DNA of 64,000 nt. Source: Minwuiaceae bacterium. Its GTDB lineage: Bacteria; Pseudomonadota; Alphaproteobacteria; Minwuiales; Minwuiaceae. Positions 8,905-19,529 of the stretch are shown one piece after another. Under the pieces are notes generated by a model. It saw only the letters and a list, made by a program, of their open reading frames with translations, was not told the origin of the DNA and ran no database searches. The DNA is taken from the NCBI GenBank assembly GCA_028278525.1, contig JANQEE010000006.1:62001-126000 (forward strand), given 5' to 3'. A program made the position numbers and the translations under genes. Within the stretch, counting starts at the first letter, position 1; every line of letters starts with the position of its first letter.

Positions 8905-9545
8905 GCGTTTCGGCCAAAATCTGCGGTCTGAACACACCGGAAACAGTCGCGGCGGCAGTCGCCGGCGGCGCCGGGGCCATCGGCCTGATGTTCTACGAAC
9001 CCTCGCCGCGCTACATCTCCATCGAAACGGCGGCCGAACTCGGCCGGGAAGCGGGCGGGGCCAAGAAAGTAGGCGTCTTCGTTGACCCGGACGACGCGGT
9101 CTTGGACCGCTCTGTCTCTGCTGCCGGCCTGGATATGATCCAGCTACATGGCCGTGAGACGCCGGAACGGATCCATGGGATCAAGGCCCGTTTCGGCCTT
9201 CCGGTGATGAAGGCGGTCCGCATTGCCGGGCCTGAGGATCTGGGCGCAGCCAAGGCCTATGAAGGCGTCGCCGACTGGTTGCTGTTCGATGCCAAAGCGC
9301 CTACAAACATGGCCGGTGCACTGCCCGGCGGCAACGGAATGCCCTTCGATTGGCGAATTCTGGCCGCGCGAAGCTGGCAGGGCCCGTGGATGTTGTCGGG
9401 CGGACTATCCGTGGACAATGTGGCGGAGGCGGTGTCTATCAGCGGCGCGCCTTGGGTGGATGTGTCGTCGGGCGTGGAGGACGCGCCTGGACGGAAGAGC
9501 GTCGCCCGCATCGCCGCATTCCTCGATACCGTGCGGCAGCTTTGA
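8901..9545 (+). CDS. trpF: Phosphoribosylanthranilate isomerase
   Basis: Isomerises N-(5'-phosphoribosyl)anthranilate in tryptophan synthesis. The 214-aa barrel begins with KICGLNTPE, which contains the catalytic Cys. GLMFYEPSPRYI and IQLHGRET follow. The catalytic Asp lies in LLFDAKAP, and the phosphate site in LSGGL and DVSSGVEDAPGRKS. It is translationally coupled to pyrF and followed by trpBA. Confidence 0.95.
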   Translation: MSVSAKICGLNTPETVAAAVAGGAGAIGLMFYEPSPRYISIETAAELGREAGGAKKVGVFVDPDDAVLDRSVSAAGLDMIQLHGRETPERIHGIKARFGLPVMKAVRIAGPEDLGAAKAYEGVADWLLFDAKAPTNMAGALPGGNGMPFDWRILAARSWQGPWMLSGGLSVDNVAEAVSISGAPWVDVSSGVEDAPGRKSVARIAAFLDTVRQL

Positions 9546-9567
9546 CGCCTGAGCTTCGAGCAGACGC

Positions 9568-10785
9568 ATGACGACACAGCCTCTTAACACCTATCGCAAC
9601 GGCCCTGACGAGCGCGGCCATTTCGGCATTTATGGCGGGCGCTACGTGGCCGAGACCCTGATGCCGCTGATCCTGTCGCTGGAGGATGCCTATCGGGCGG
9701 CCAAGGACGACCCGGAATTCGCGGCCGAGATGGACTACTTCCTGCGCGACTATGTCGGCCGTCCGAGCCCGCTCTATTTCGCGGAACGGCTGACCGAGCA
9801 TTACGGCGGCGCCAAGGTCTATTTCAAACGGGACGAGCTGAACCACACCGGCGCCCACAAGATCAACAACTGCATGGGCCAGATCCTGCTGGCCCGGCGC
9901 ATGGGCAAGAAACGTATCATCGCCGAGACCGGCGCCGGCCAGCATGGCGTGGCGACGGCGACGGTGGCGGCCCGCTTCGGCCTGGAATGCATCGTCTATA
10001 TGGGCGAGGTGGACATCGAGCGGCAGAAGCCGAACGTGTTCCGCATGAAGCTTCTGGGCGCCGAGGTCCGGCCTGTCACGTCAGGTTCGCGCACCCTCAA
10101 AGATGCGATGAACGAGGCGCTGCGCGACTGGGTGACCAACGTCGACGATACCTTCTACATCATCGGCACCGCGGCCGGCCCGCACCCCTATCCCGAGCTG
10201 GTGCGCGATTTCCAGTCGGTGATCGGCAAAGAAACCAAACGGCAGATGATGGAGCATGAGGGCCGGCTGCCGGACTCGCTGGTCGCCTGCATCGGCGGCG
10301 GGTCGAACGCGCTGGGTCTGTTCCATCCGTTTCTCGACGACAAGGGTGTGGCGATCTATGGCGTCGAAGCCGCCGGACACGGCATCGAGACCGGCGAGCA
10401 TGCGGCTTCGCTCACCGCCGGTGCGCCGGGCGTGCTGCACGGCAATCGCACCTATCTCCTGCAGGACGACGACGGGCAGATCACCGAAGCGCATTCGATT
10501 TCGGCGGGCCTCGACTATCCGGGGATCGGGCCGGAGCACGCGTGGCTGAACGATACGGGCCGGGTGAAATACGTCTCGGCCACCGACAAGGAAGCGCTGG
10601 AAGCGTTCACGCTCTGCTGCCGACAGGAGGGCATTATCCCGGCGCTGGAACCGGCGCATGCGCTGGCATTCGTCGGTACCCTGGCGCCGACCCTGCCAAA
10701 GGACCACCTGTTGGTCATGAACATGTGCGGGCGCGGCGACAAGGACGTCTTCACGGTCGCCGAGGCGCTGGGAGAATCCCTGTGA
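9568..10785 (+). CDS. trpB: Tryptophan synthase beta chain
   Basis: PLP enzyme joining indole and serine. The 405-aa protein shows the PLP lysine in [15 protein letters not shown], the substrate site [12 protein letters not shown], and the phosphate-cup [26 protein letters not shown] also fits TrpB1. It is coupled to trpA through GTGA. Confidence 0.97.
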   Translation: MTTQPLNTYRNGPDERGHFGIYGGRYVAETLMPLILSLEDAYRAAKDDPEFAAEMDYFLRDYVGRPSPLYFAERLTEHYGGAKVYFKRDELNHTGAHKINNCMGQILLARRMGKKRIIAETGAGQHGVATATVAARFGLECIVYMGEVDIERQKPNVFRMKLLGAEVRPVTSGSRTLKDAMNEALRDWVTNVDDTFYIIGTAAGPHPYPELVRDFQSVIGKETKRQMMEHEGRLPDSLVACIGGGSNALGLFHPFLDDKGVAIYGVEAAGHGIETGEHAASLTAGAPGVLHGNRTYLLQDDDGQITEAHSISAGLDYPGIGPEHAWLNDTGRVKYVSATDKEALEAFTLCCRQEGIIPALEPAHALAFVGTLAPTLPKDHLLVMNMCGRGDKDVFTVAEALGESL

Positions 10786-11612
10786 GCGACACCCGTATCG
10801 ACAGCCGGTTCGCTGCCTTGCGGGCGGAAGGCAGGGCCGGTCTGGTGACTTTCCTGTCGGCCGGCGATCCGGATGCGGCGACGTCGCTTGAAATCGTCAA
10901 GGGCTTGCCGTCGGCCGGGGCGGACCTGATCGAACTCGGCATGCCGTTCACCGACCCGATGGCGGATGGGCCTTCCGTGCAGGCGGCGGGGCTGCGTGCG
11001 CTGCAGTCCGGCGCCACCATGCGGCATACGCTTCAGTTGGTCCGCGACTTCCGGGCAGAGGACGACGAAACGCCGGTCATCCTGATGGGATATTACAACC
11101 CGATCCATCATTACGGCGTCGAGCCGTTTTTAAAGGATGCCGTGGAAGCCGGTGTGGATGGCCTGATCGTCGTCGACCTGCCGCCGGAAGAAGACGAAGA
11201 GCTTTGCCTGCCGGCGCTGAACGCCGGCCTCAACTTCATTCGCCTGGCCACGCCGACCACCGACGACAAGCGGCTGCCGGCGGTGCTCGCCAATACCTCG
11301 GGCTTCGTCTACTACGTTTCGATTACTGGCATTACGGGCGCGGCGGCGGTGGATGTTGGGCCGGTAACGTTCGCCATCGAACGGTTGCGCCGCCATACCG
11401 ATCTGCCGATCGGTGTCGGCTTTGGCATTAAGAATGCGGTGGACGCCGCGGCCGTCGCCCGTGTCGCGGACGCCGCGGTTGTCGGTTCCGCGCTGGTCGA
11501 CAGGATCGAGGCGGCTGCGTCGCCGCGAGCCGCGGTCGACGGGGTGCTTTCCCTGGTGCGCGAACTGGCCGACGGCGTTCGCGGCGCGCGCAACGGATCC
11601 GGTGCTGATTAG
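10782..11612 (+). CDS. trpA: Tryptophan synthase alpha chain
   Basis: Cleaves indole-3-glycerol phosphate; the indole is channelled to TrpB. The 276-aa protein starts with GTG overlapping the trpB stop. The catalytic Glu is in [28 protein letters not shown], the catalytic Asp of [20 protein letters not shown] and the phosphate-binding GFGIKNA are all present. It is followed 12 bases later by accD. Confidence 0.96.
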   Translation: MSDTRIDSRFAALRAEGRAGLVTFLSAGDPDAATSLEIVKGLPSAGADLIELGMPFTDPMADGPSVQAAGLRALQSGATMRHTLQLVRDFRAEDDETPVILMGYYNPIHHYGVEPFLKDAVEAGVDGLIVVDLPPEEDEELCLPALNAGLNFIRLATPTTDDKRLPAVLANTSGFVYYVSITGITGAAAVDVGPVTFAIERLRRHTDLPIGVGFGIKNAVDAAAVARVADAAVVGSALVDRIEAAASPRAAVDGVLSLVRELADGVRGARNGSGAD

Positions 11613-11624
11613 GGACCTTCCTCA

Positions 11625-12623
11625 ATGAATTGGCTCACCAACAAGGTTCTCCCCAAGATCAATCTGTTCGGCGGCAAGAAAGACACGCCGGAAAATCTTT
11701 GGGAGAAATGCCCTGCCTGCAACCAGATGGTGTTCCACCGTGAGCTGGAAGAGAGCCAGCATGTCTGCCCGCACTGCGACCATCACATGCGGATCGGGCC
11801 GGAGAAACGCTTTGCCAGCCTGTTCGATGACGGGGCCTACACCAAAATAGAGTTGCCGGAAGTGCCGGCCGACCCGCTCAAATTCCGCGATTCCAAGCGC
11901 TACGTCGACAAGCTGAAGGAATATCGCAACAAGACCGGCGTGCGGGACGCCGTTGCCGTTGCCATCGGCACCATGGCCGGCACCAAGACCGTGATTGCCG
12001 CCCAGAATTTCGAGTTCATGGGCGGGTCCATGGGCACGGCGGCCGGCCAGGCGATCATCGTTGCGGCGGATCGGGCGCGGGCGGAGAACGCGGCCTTGAT
12101 CGCGATCTGTGCGTCCGGCGGCATGCGCATGCAGGAAGGCATCCTGTCGCTGATGCAGATGCCGCGCACCACCATCGCAGTGCAACGGCTGAACGAGGCG
12201 GGCCTGCCGTTCATCGTGGTGATGACCGATCCGACGACCGGCGGCGTTACCGCCTCTTTCGCCATGCTTGGCGATGTTTCCATCGCGGAACCCGGGGCGT
12301 TGATCGGTTTCGCCGGTCCGCGGGTGATCGAACAGACGATCCGGGAGCAATTGCCGGAAGGGTTTCAGCGGGCGGAATATTTGCTGGAACACGGCATGCT
12401 GGACATGGTTGTCCATCGCCGCGACCTGCGCGACACGCTGATCGGTGTGATCGATGTGCTGCTCACGCCCTATCGGCCCTTACAGCCGTGCGAGGCGGCC
12501 GAACCCGCCGAGCCGGAGCAGCCCGACGTCCCCGAGTTCCTTATTCCGTCGGCGCCATCGGTCGACGGCCTCGACCGAGATGGTGAAGATGGCACAGCCG
12601 AAGATAAGCCCAGCGAAAAGTGA
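11625..12623 (+). CDS. accD: Acetyl-CoA carboxylase carboxyltransferase subunit beta
   Basis: Beta half of the carboxyltransferase that makes malonyl-CoA, working with AccA and biotinylated AccB. The 332-aa protein has an N-terminal four-Cys zinc ribbon (CPACNQM at about residue 28, CPHCDHH at about 47). The crotonase-like CoA fold includes [17 protein letters not shown] and [17 protein letters not shown]. The C-terminal 40 residues are Pro/Glu-rich and variable. Confidence 0.96.
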   Translation: MNWLTNKVLPKINLFGGKKDTPENLWEKCPACNQMVFHRELEESQHVCPHCDHHMRIGPEKRFASLFDDGAYTKIELPEVPADPLKFRDSKRYVDKLKEYRNKTGVRDAVAVAIGTMAGTKTVIAAQNFEFMGGSMGTAAGQAIIVAADRARAENAALIAICASGGMRMQEGILSLMQMPRTTIAVQRLNEAGLPFIVVMTDPTTGGVTASFAMLGDVSIAEPGALIGFAGPRVIEQTIREQLPEGFQRAEYLLEHGMLDMVVHRRDLRDTLIGVIDVLLTPYRPLQPCEAAEPAEPEQPDVPEFLIPSAPSVDGLDRDGEDGTAEDKPSEK

Positions 12624-13914
12624 CGTAATTCTGGAGCGCCTGATGGCGCTGCATCCGAAGTCCATCGACCTGTCGCTCGACCGGATGTGGGGCCTGTTGG
12701 AGCGCCTGGGTAATCCGCATCAACACCTGCCGCCAGTGATTCATGTCGCAGGCACCAACGGCAAGGGGTCGGTGCTTGCTTACCTGCGCGCCATGTTGGA
12801 AGCCGCCGGCAAGAGCGTCCATGTCTATACGTCGCCGCATCTGGTGCGCTTCGCCGAACGTGTGCGGCTGAACGGCGAAATCATCGACGAGGACGATTGG
12901 TCGGCGATCCTGGAGCGCTGCGAGGAGTTGAACGGCGATGCGCCGGTGACCTTCTTCGAGGTGACCACCGCCGCGGCGTTCCTGGCCTTTTCGGAAACGC
13001 CGGCCGACTTCCTGCTTCTGGAGACCGGTCTCGGCGGCCGGCTGGATGCGACCAATGTGGTCGACCGGCCGCTGCTCAACATCATCACGCCGATCGCCGT
13101 CGACCATGTTCAGTATCTCGGCGATACCATCTCCGAAATCGCGGGCGAGAAGGCGGGTATCATGCGAACCGGCGTGCCCTGCGTGCTGGCGCCCCAGGAC
13201 GGCGAACCGGAAACGGTATTCGTGACGAAGGCGGCCGAACTCGGCGTGCCGCTCAGCCGCGCTGGCGCGGATTGGCAGGCCGAGGCGCGAGGCCCGCATC
13301 TGGTCTGGCGCGACGCCACGGAGGAGCTGGTGCTGCCGCGGCCTGCGCTGGCGGGCCAGCATCAGATCGATAACGCCGCCACGGCGGTCGCCGCCATGCG
13401 CTTGCTCGGCGACAAAGTGGCGGACGAAGCGGCCATCGCTGCCGGTCTGACCAGGGTGGAATGGCCGGGCCGGCTTCAGCGGCTGACGGTCGGCCCGTTG
13501 ACCGCGCTGGCGCCCGACGGCGCTGAGATCTGGCTGGACGGCGGCCACAATGTCGCCGCGGGCGGAGCGGTTGCCGATACGTTGCGCGACTTCGCCACCC
13601 GCGATCCGGAGCGTCGCCCCCTGCATCTGATCGTCGGTATGCTGAACAGCAAGGATCCGGCCGGGTTTCTGGAAGCGTTCGTCGGCCTGGCCGACGGCGT
13701 CGACACGGTTGCTATTCCCGGCGAGCAGGCATCGTTAAGCGCCGAAGACGTTGCCGCCGCCGCCTCGGCTGTTGGGCTTTCCGCGTGCCCGCGCGCCAGC
13801 CTTACTGCCGCAATCACCGCCTTGCGCGAGGATGCCGACGGCGGTCCGCCGCCGCGCATTCTGGTTTGCGGCTCTCTTTACCTCGCTGGCGCGGTGTTGT
13901 CCGAAAACGCCTAG
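12580..13914 (+). CDS. folC: Bifunctional folylpolyglutamate / dihydrofolate synthase
   Basis: Mur-ligase-family enzyme adding glutamate to dihydropteroate or folates. The P-loop [15 protein letters not shown] lies near residue 52. [43 protein letters not shown] and LDGGHN are all conserved. It starts inside accD: ATG at 12580 or 12589, 44 or 35 bases overlapping; an in-frame ATG at 12643 would lose conserved residues. It is convergent with the next gene, whose 3' end lies 3 bases away. Confidence 0.94.
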   Translation: MVKMAQPKISPAKSDVILERLMALHPKSIDLSLDRMWGLLERLGNPHQHLPPVIHVAGTNGKGSVLAYLRAMLEAAGKSVHVYTSPHLVRFAERVRLNGEIIDEDDWSAILERCEELNGDAPVTFFEVTTAAAFLAFSETPADFLLLETGLGGRLDATNVVDRPLLNIITPIAVDHVQYLGDTISEIAGEKAGIMRTGVPCVLAPQDGEPETVFVTKAAELGVPLSRAGADWQAEARGPHLVWRDATEELVLPRPALAGQHQIDNAATAVAAMRLLGDKVADEAAIAAGLTRVEWPGRLQRLTVGPLTALAPDGAEIWLDGGHNVAAGGAVADTLRDFATRDPERRPLHLIVGMLNSKDPAGFLEAFVGLADGVDTVAIPGEQASLSAEDVAAAASAVGLSACPRASLTAAITALREDADGGPPPRILVCGSLYLAGAVLSENA

Positions 13915-13917
13915 AAG

Positions 13918-15471
13918 CTAAAGGTACCAGGCGTGTTCCAGGTCCGAGATATGGGCTTCGAATTTGGTCAGCTCGCCGCGTTTGCAGGTCGCGAACAGGT
14001 TACAGAAACGGTCTCCCAGATACTGCCGCAGCACGGTTGAACCGTCGAACAGGTCCAACGCGTCCGGCCATCGTGTCGGCAGGCTCGGTTCCAGTTGGTC
14101 GTAGGCGTTGCCGGTCATCGGTTCCGGCGGCTCGATCCGGTTGGCGATGCCGTGGTGCAGGCCGGCCAGGATCGCGGCGACGGTGAGATAAAGATTGGCG
14201 TCGGCGCCGGCCACCCGATGCTCGATCCGACGCGCGTTGCCGGGGCCGCCGGGGATGCGAAGCGCGACGGTCCGGTTATCGACCCCCCATGCCGGGCTGA
14301 GCGGCGCGTAGGAGCCTGGCCTGAGCCGCCGGTAGGAGTTGCCGTTCGGCGCGAAGATCGCCATGGCCTCGGCCATGGTTTCGCACAGGCCGCCGACCGC
14401 GTGGCGCAACCTGTCGCTGACCATCGCCGGCCCTTGCGTGCCGCCGCCGTCGAACAGGTTCTGTCCCTGGTTATCGATCAGGCTCAAATGGGCATGCAGG
14501 CCGCTGCCGGCGTGCTCGGCGTACGGCCGCGCCATGAAGGTGGCCTCCAGGCCGTTGGCCGCGGCAACGCCTTTGACCGTGCGTTTCAGCAGCAGCGCGT
14601 GATCGCAGGCGGTTAGCGGGTCGGGAACGTGATGCAGGTTGACCTCGTACTGCCCGGGCGCATATTCGGCGACCGCGGCGTCGGCCGGCACATTCTGCGC
14701 GGCACAGGCGTCGGTGATTTCGCCCAGCACCTTGCCGAACTGCTCCAGCGCCTCCAGGCCGTAGACCTGGGTCGCCGTATCGCGTCGGCCGCTGACCGGC
14801 GAGATCGGCGGTTGTGGCCGGCCGGTTTCGTCCCGCTTCGGGTCGATCAGGTAGAATTCCAGTTCCAGTGCGATGACCGGCGTTACGTCCAACTCACGCA
14901 CCTTGTCCGCCACCTGGGCCAGAATCGTGCGCGGCTCCGCCCAGAACGGGCCGCCGTCGTCGTCGCGCATGCTCATCAGCATCTGGGCGGTCGGCGGCCG
15001 GGTCCACGGGGACGGATGCAGCAGGCCGGTGGCGGGCACGACCGGCTGGTCCTTGTCGCCGACCGACCAGACCAGGCCGGTCCCGGCGGTGTTCTCCCCA
15101 GTCGAATCCAGCGAATAAACGGACCCGGCCAGGCGGATGCCGCCGTCGATCACCTTGGCCACCACGTCTCGCGGCACCCGCTTACCGCGCAGAATGCCGT
15201 TCAGGTCGGACAGGATCAGATCGACCGCTTCGATCTCCGGATAGGCCTCCAGCCAGCCGAGAGCGTCTTCCGGAGCTGCTGCTTCGGTGCCCAGCAGATC
15301 GTTCGCCTGGACCTTACCGCCCGTGGCGGCGGTGATACGTTGCAGGATCTGCTTGCGGGGTACCCGCTTGCCGGTGGCGTACCGGCTCATCGACGCCTCG
15401 CTTACGCCGACTTCGGCGGCAAACGCCGCCAGGCTCTGCCCGGATTGCCGTAGGTACTCGGCGAGTGTCAT
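13918..15471 (-). CDS. Glutamine synthetase family protein with N-terminal XRE-type HTH
   Basis: A 517-aa protein in two parts. Residues 1-62 form a Cro/CI-type helix-turn-helix: SLAAFAAEVGVSEASMSR (about 13-30), then YATGKRVPRKQILQRIT. Residues about 68-517 are a complete GS-fold enzyme of the GlnA3/PuuA-like group. Seen are LELEFYLID (metal Glu), EYAPGQYEVNL, HAGSGLHAHLSL, NGNSYRRLRPGSYAP and the Arg-rich RRIEHRVAGADANLYL. Such enzymes often gamma-glutamylate polyamines or amines rather than ammonia; the substrate here is not known. There is no stop or frameshift between the parts, and the ATG at 15471 starts the HTH. Immediately upstream are two operator-like repeats. A metabolic enzyme that regulates its own gene is an inference. 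Confidence 0.9.
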   Translation of the reverse strand: MTLAEYLRQSGQSLAAFAAEVGVSEASMSRYATGKRVPRKQILQRITAATGGKVQANDLLGTEAAAPEDALGWLEAYPEIEAVDLILSDLNGILRGKRVPRDVVAKVIDGGIRLAGSVYSLDSTGENTAGTGLVWSVGDKDQPVVPATGLLHPSPWTRPPTAQMLMSMRDDDGGPFWAEPRTILAQVADKVRELDVTPVIALELEFYLIDPKRDETGRPQPPISPVSGRRDTATQVYGLEALEQFGKVLGEITDACAAQNVPADAAVAEYAPGQYEVNLHHVPDPLTACDHALLLKRTVKGVAAANGLEATFMARPYAEHAGSGLHAHLSLIDNQGQNLFDGGGTQGPAMVSDRLRHAVGGLCETMAEAMAIFAPNGNSYRRLRPGSYAPLSPAWGVDNRTVALRIPGGPGNARRIEHRVAGADANLYLTVAAILAGLHHGIANRIEPPEPMTGNAYDQLEPSLPTRWPDALDLFDGSTVLRQYLGDRFCNLFATCKRGELTKFEAHISDLEHAWYL

Positions 15472-15482
15472 GCAGGCCTCGG

Positions 15483-15522
15483 CTTACCGTTATCGGTTCA
15501 GATTTCTTACCGAAACGGAAAG
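15483..15522 (-). promoter_or_regulatory. Tandem CTTACCG-n-CGG repeats, putative operator of the HTH-GS gene
   Basis: CTTACCG occurs at 15483 and 15506, a 23-base period. Each copy is followed by 3-4 bases and CGG (CTTACCGTTATCGGTT and CTTACCGAAACGGAA), making two small dyads CCG-N3/4-CGG. They sit 12-52 bases upstream of the HTH-GS start codon, where a promoter is expected. The arrangement suits binding by an XRE-type domain. Confidence 0.5.
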
Positions 15523-15532
15523 TCGAATGCAA

Positions 15533-15561
15533 TAGAAACGCCGCAGACTGGCTGCGGCGTT
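15533..15561 (-). terminator. Terminator downstream of trxA
   Basis: A perfect 10-bp stem AACGCCGCAG / CTGCGGCGTT with a 5-base loop. On the minus strand it is followed by TCTATT. It lies about 30 bases past the trxA stop and before the HTH-GS promoter. Confidence 0.7.
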
Positions 15562-15592
15562 GAAAAAACTGAAAGTTTTTACGGTTCGCGGT

Positions 15593-15913
15593 TCAGACGA
15601 CCGAATCAATCCATTCCTGGATTTTCCCTTTCGGTAAGGCGCCGACCTTGGTTGCGGCAACCTGCCCGTCCTTGAACAGCATCAGCGTCGGAATGCCGCG
15701 CACGCCGTACTTGGTCGGGATGTTCGGATTGTCGTCGATATTGACCTTGGCGACGGTCAGCTTTTCACCCATTTCAGATGAAATTTCCTCAAGCGAAGGG
15801 CCGATCTGCTTGCACGGGCCGCACCATTCCGCCCAGAAGTCGACCAATACCGGCTCGGATGAGCCCAACACATCGGCGTCGAAGCTGTCGTCGGTTACAG
15901 TTTTCGTGGTCAT
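15593..15913 (-). CDS. trxA: Thioredoxin
   Basis: General protein disulfide reductase, 106 aa from the ATG at 15913, preceded by GAGGA. The active site WCGPC is in [16 protein letters not shown]. The cis-Pro loop [11 protein letters not shown] and the Asp of VLVDFWAEW are intact. An ATG 21 bases further up adds MADNEDK, which is less likely. It lies downstream of addA, as in related genomes. Confidence 0.95.
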   Translation of the reverse strand: MTTKTVTDDSFDADVLGSSEPVLVDFWAEWCGPCKQIGPSLEEISSEMGEKLTVAKVNIDDNPNIPTKYGVRGIPTLMLFKDGQVAATKVGALPKGKIQEWIDSVV

Positions 15914-16079
15914 CTTGTCCTCGTTATCTGCCAAGTCTTTGAAATTCTACGGTTTTACCCGACGAACCTCGAGACCGATGCTGGCCTCCGGAGGCCGTTT
16001 CGGCACCTTCGGATCAGCATCAAACGAAACCTCTGTTAAGCAATGTATGGAGGGGCCGTTGGTCCGTCAAGCAGCCCGC

Positions 16080-19000
16080 TCAAAGCCCGGTCGCCTGCAA
16101 CAAATCGTCGGGAAGCGGCATCACGTGGGGGCCGTCGGTCCAGATCAGCATGCAGGCGATCGACCGGTCGGGATAGATCCCGGCCAGGATGGCCCGGTAA
16201 GCGGCCATCTGCGCCAGATACACCTGCGGCACGTCGGCGACGTCGCTGGGCGGCGGGCGGTGGGTCTTGTAGTCCGCCACCAGGATTGCCCGATCGCCGA
16301 TGGCCAGCCTGTCGATCTGGCCGCTGATTACCCGTTCTCCGATCTGGCCGGTGACCGGGACCTCGGCGCGGCTGTTCGGTCCGAACAGACCGGCGGTGGC
16401 CGGGTCCTCCAGCACGGCCAGGACCTCATCGGCGGTTCGTGCTTGTTCGGACGGATCCAGCCCATGCACCGGGTTGGCCAGCCAGCGCCGCGCGGCCTCT
16501 ATCCGCCGCTCGGGCGGCAGGTCCGGCAGCGTCTCCAACAGCCGGTGGATCAGCAGGCCGCGGCGGAACCGCCGGCCGGCATCGCCGCCAAGCGGCGACA
16601 ACGTTGCCGGCTCCGCGCTGTCGGGCCGGGAGGGGGCCAGCGGTTTCGGTGGGCGCGGTTCGGCCGGCGCGGGTTTGGCGATCCACGCCGGCGGGGGTGT
16701 GGGCGACGTCGTCGCGGATTGGGGCGGTTCGGTTTCGACGGCCGTGGCGTCGGCCGGTTGCACCCGCCATCCCGTCTCGCCGAACGGCAGCTCGATTTCC
16801 CGTGCCATGGCCTTGATCGGTTCGGCGACCAGGTCGTACCAGCAGTCGGGATGGCGCGCCTTTTTGCCGTCGAAGCCGCAGATATAGAGGCGGTCTTCGG
16901 CGCGGGACATGGCGACGTAAAGCAGGCGGCGGTATTCCCGCATCGCCTCGGCGCGCGCGGCCAGCCGCGCCGCCGCCGTATGGTCGTCGTCCAGGACGCG
17001 TTTCGCCGGCCATGCCAGCAGCGGCGCGTCCGCGTCGTCCAAGGTGGGATCGGGCAGGGACAGCAGACGCGGATCGTAGTGCCCGGCCGGCGCCGAACAG
17101 GTGTCCGGCAGGAAAACCACCGGCGCCTCCAGTCCCTTCGCGCCATGCACGGTCATCACCCGTACTTCGTCGCGGCCTTGTTCCAGGTCGCGTTTGATTT
17201 CGGCCCGTCCGGCTTCGATCCAATGCAGAAAACCTTGCAAAGACGGCGCGCGCACTCGTTCGTAGCCGAGGCAGAGGGTCAGGAACTCGTCGATCGGGTC
17301 GGCGGCGTCCGGTCCGAGCCTGGCCAGCAGCCGCCGCCGGCCGCCGCGCGCGCCCAGCAGTTCGCTGAAGAATTCGAACGGCGGTACGAAGTCGGCGCGG
17401 GCCAGCAGGGTTTCCAACTCGACGCAGGCGGCCTCGTAGCGGGGCCGGTCGCCGCGCCGTTCCCGCAGGGTCTGCCATAGGAAGCCCTTCCGCTCGTAAG
17501 CCAGGTCGAACAGGTCGTCCTCGTCGAAGCCGTAGAGCGGGCCTTTCAGCACGGTCGCCAATGTCAGGTCGTCGTCCGGCAGCAGCAGGAAGTTGCCGAG
17601 CGCGATCAGGTCCATCACCGCGATCTGTTCGGTCAGCACCATGCGGTCGGTGCCGGCGACGGGAATGCCGCGCTCCTTCAACTGGCGCACCATTTCCTCG
17701 ACGAAGGCGTCGCGGCGGCGCACCAGGATCATGATGTCGCCCGGCCTGATCTCACGGCCGCGGGCGGCGAGCGTCTCGCCCTCGTCCAGCCAGGCGGCGA
17801 CCCGGCCGGCGATTCGGTCGGCGAGTTGCGCGCGGGGGCTGTCCGCCGCCGGCATATCCAGCGGCAGGTCCCAGGGCGCCTGTTCCGGCTGTTCCTCCGG
17901 CTGTATCGGCGGCCACAGCTCCACCAGACCCGGCGCCGCGTCGCGCCAGGCCAGATGCTGGATCGGCCGGTCCGTCGCGGAGACGCCGTCGCGCGCTTCC
18001 GGCGTTTGGAACACCGCGTCCAGGGCGCCGAGCACGGCGCTGACCGAGCGGAACGAGAGCACCAGGTCGATCGGCCGCCAGGCCTGTTCGGCGGCCACGA
18101 CGCGGTCTTCGAAATGGCGCCGCATGGCATCGAACCGGCGCGGATCGGCGCCCTGGAAGCTGTAGACGGACTGCTTTTCGTCGCCGACCGCAAAGACGGT
18201 GCGAACCGGGCCGCCGCGGTCTTCGCGGGCGCCGCTGCCGGTGAAGAACTCGTTGGCGAGAGCCGCGATCACTTCCCATTGTTCCGGGCTGGTGTCCTGC
18301 GCCTCGTCGACCAGGATGTGGTCCAGTCCGCCGTCCAGTTTGAACAGCACCCAGGGGGCCACGTCGGGCCGGTGCAGCAGGGCGCGGGTGGCCAGGATCA
18401 GGTCGTCGTAGTCCAGCAGGGCGCGGCGTTTCTTCTCGGCCTGATAGGCGTCCAGCAGCACTTCGCCGAGGATCAGCAGAGCCGTCGTCCGGTCGGCGAT
18501 TGCCGCCGACCTGCAGCGCGCTTCCACCTCCAGGATACGCGCCTGTTCGTCAATCAGCGTCGGCAATGCCGTGGGGTCCGATTCCCGCGCCGCTTTGGTG
18601 ATCAGGTTCTTTTCGGCCGACGGCAGCCCTTTCTTTGTCAGGAAAACCTGCCGATACGACGGATAAAGGGATGTTCGCGCCGCGCCGGCATCGAGGAAGG
18701 CGTTGATCGCCAAGCTGCGCTCCCGGTCCTTCGCGCTGCCCAGCGCGAGGGCGGACGCGGCGCGGCGCAACCTGTTACCGTTGAACGCGGCATCGCCACA
18801 GGCAGCCTCCAGCAGGCTTTCGGCAGTGTCCTCACCTGCCAGCCCCAGTCGAGCGCGCAGCGCGTCGACCAGGCCGTTATGGCCGCCATACTGGATCAAC
18901 AGGCGGCGCACGCGGCCGCGCTTCGTCGCCAGTTCACCGACCAGGTCGGCGAAGCCTTGTTCGTCGACACGGCTGACCACATTTTCCAGCGCCGCCGTCA

Positions 19001-19529
19001 GCCGGGTTTCGGTCTGGGCTTGGCGCAACATCGCGTCGCGCGCGTCTTCCAGCAATTCGGCAGCGGTGCGTTCGTCGACCACCTCGAAATGCGGCGCAAC
19101 GTTGGCTTCCAACGGAAACCGGCGCAGCAGCGATTCGCTGAACGCATGAATTGTCTGGATTTTCAGCCCACCCGGCGTATCCAGGGCGCGGGCAAACAAT
19201 TGACGCGCCGCCGGCAGTTCCTCGGCGTCGACGGGACGGCCGAGCAAGCCCGATAGTTCGTTCCGAAGCGCGCTTGCCTCGGCGGTCGACCATGCGCCCA
19301 GGCGCTGGTGCAGCCGGTTCGCCATTTCCGCCGCCGCCGCCTTGGTGAAGGTCAGGCAGAGCAGCCGCGCCGGCGGCGTGCCGCCCAGCATCAGGCGGAT
19401 CACCCGCTCGGTCAGCACCCGTGTCTTGCCGGCGCCGGCATTGGCGGACACCCAGACCGATGCGGCCGGATCGGCCGCAGCCTGTTGCGCCGGTAGCGGG
19501 GCGGAGGCGGTTTTGGCGGCTTTATTCAT
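16080..19529 (-). CDS. addA: ATP-dependent helicase/nuclease subunit A
   Basis: Helicase-nuclease of the AddAB complex that processes double-strand ends for RecA. The protein is 1149 aa from the ATG at 19529; the frame extends upstream into addB but those residues are not conserved. Seen: UvrD-type Walker A SANAGAGKTRVL, motif Ia LTFTKAAAAEM, RALLDYDDLI, motif II LVDEAQDTSPEQW, VFAVGDEKQSVYSFQGA, motif V-VI VMTVHGAKGLEAPVV and RLLYVAMSRAEDRLY. The C-terminal PD-(D/E)xK nuclease motif is VADYKTHR. The start overlaps the addB stop by 4 bases (ATGA). Confidence 0.95.
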   Translation of the reverse strand: MNKAAKTASAPLPAQQAAADPAASVWVSANAGAGKTRVLTERVIRLMLGGTPPARLLCLTFTKAAAAEMANRLHQRLGAWSTAEASALRNELSGLLGRPVDAEELPAARQLFARALDTPGGLKIQTIHAFSESLLRRFPLEANVAPHFEVVDERTAAELLEDARDAMLRQAQTETRLTAALENVVSRVDEQGFADLVGELATKRGRVRRLLIQYGGHNGLVDALRARLGLAGEDTAESLLEAACGDAAFNGNRLRRAASALALGSAKDRERSLAINAFLDAGAARTSLYPSYRQVFLTKKGLPSAEKNLITKAARESDPTALPTLIDEQARILEVEARCRSAAIADRTTALLILGEVLLDAYQAEKKRRALLDYDDLILATRALLHRPDVAPWVLFKLDGGLDHILVDEAQDTSPEQWEVIAALANEFFTGSGAREDRGGPVRTVFAVGDEKQSVYSFQGADPRRFDAMRRHFEDRVVAAEQAWRPIDLVLSFRSVSAVLGALDAVFQTPEARDGVSATDRPIQHLAWRDAAPGLVELWPPIQPEEQPEQAPWDLPLDMPAADSPRAQLADRIAGRVAAWLDEGETLAARGREIRPGDIMILVRRRDAFVEEMVRQLKERGIPVAGTDRMVLTEQIAVMDLIALGNFLLLPDDDLTLATVLKGPLYGFDEDDLFDLAYERKGFLWQTLRERRGDRPRYEAACVELETLLARADFVPPFEFFSELLGARGGRRRLLARLGPDAADPIDEFLTLCLGYERVRAPSLQGFLHWIEAGRAEIKRDLEQGRDEVRVMTVHGAKGLEAPVVFLPDTCSAPAGHYDPRLLSLPDPTLDDADAPLLAWPAKRVLDDDHTAAARLAARAEAMREYRRLLYVAMSRAEDRLYICGFDGKKARHPDCWYDLVAEPIKAMAREIELPFGETGWRVQPADATAVETEPPQSATTSPTPPPAWIAKPAPAEPRPPKPLAPSRPDSAEPATLSPLGGDAGRRFRRGLLIHRLLETLPDLPPERRIEAARRWLANPVHGLDPSEQARTADEVLAVLEDPATAGLFGPNSRAEVPVTGQIGERVISGQIDRLAIGDRAILVADYKTHRPPPSDVADVPQVYLAQMAAYRAILAGIYPDRSIACMLIWTDGPHVMPLPDDLLQATGL

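Noticed and set aside
8905-9567. Tryptophan attenuator before trpF/trpB
   Set aside because: The genes overlap or are 22 bases apart; there is no room for a leader peptide with Trp codons.
15648-17480. 610-codon plus-strand open frame
   Set aside because: It is antisense to trxA and addA, which have all family motifs.
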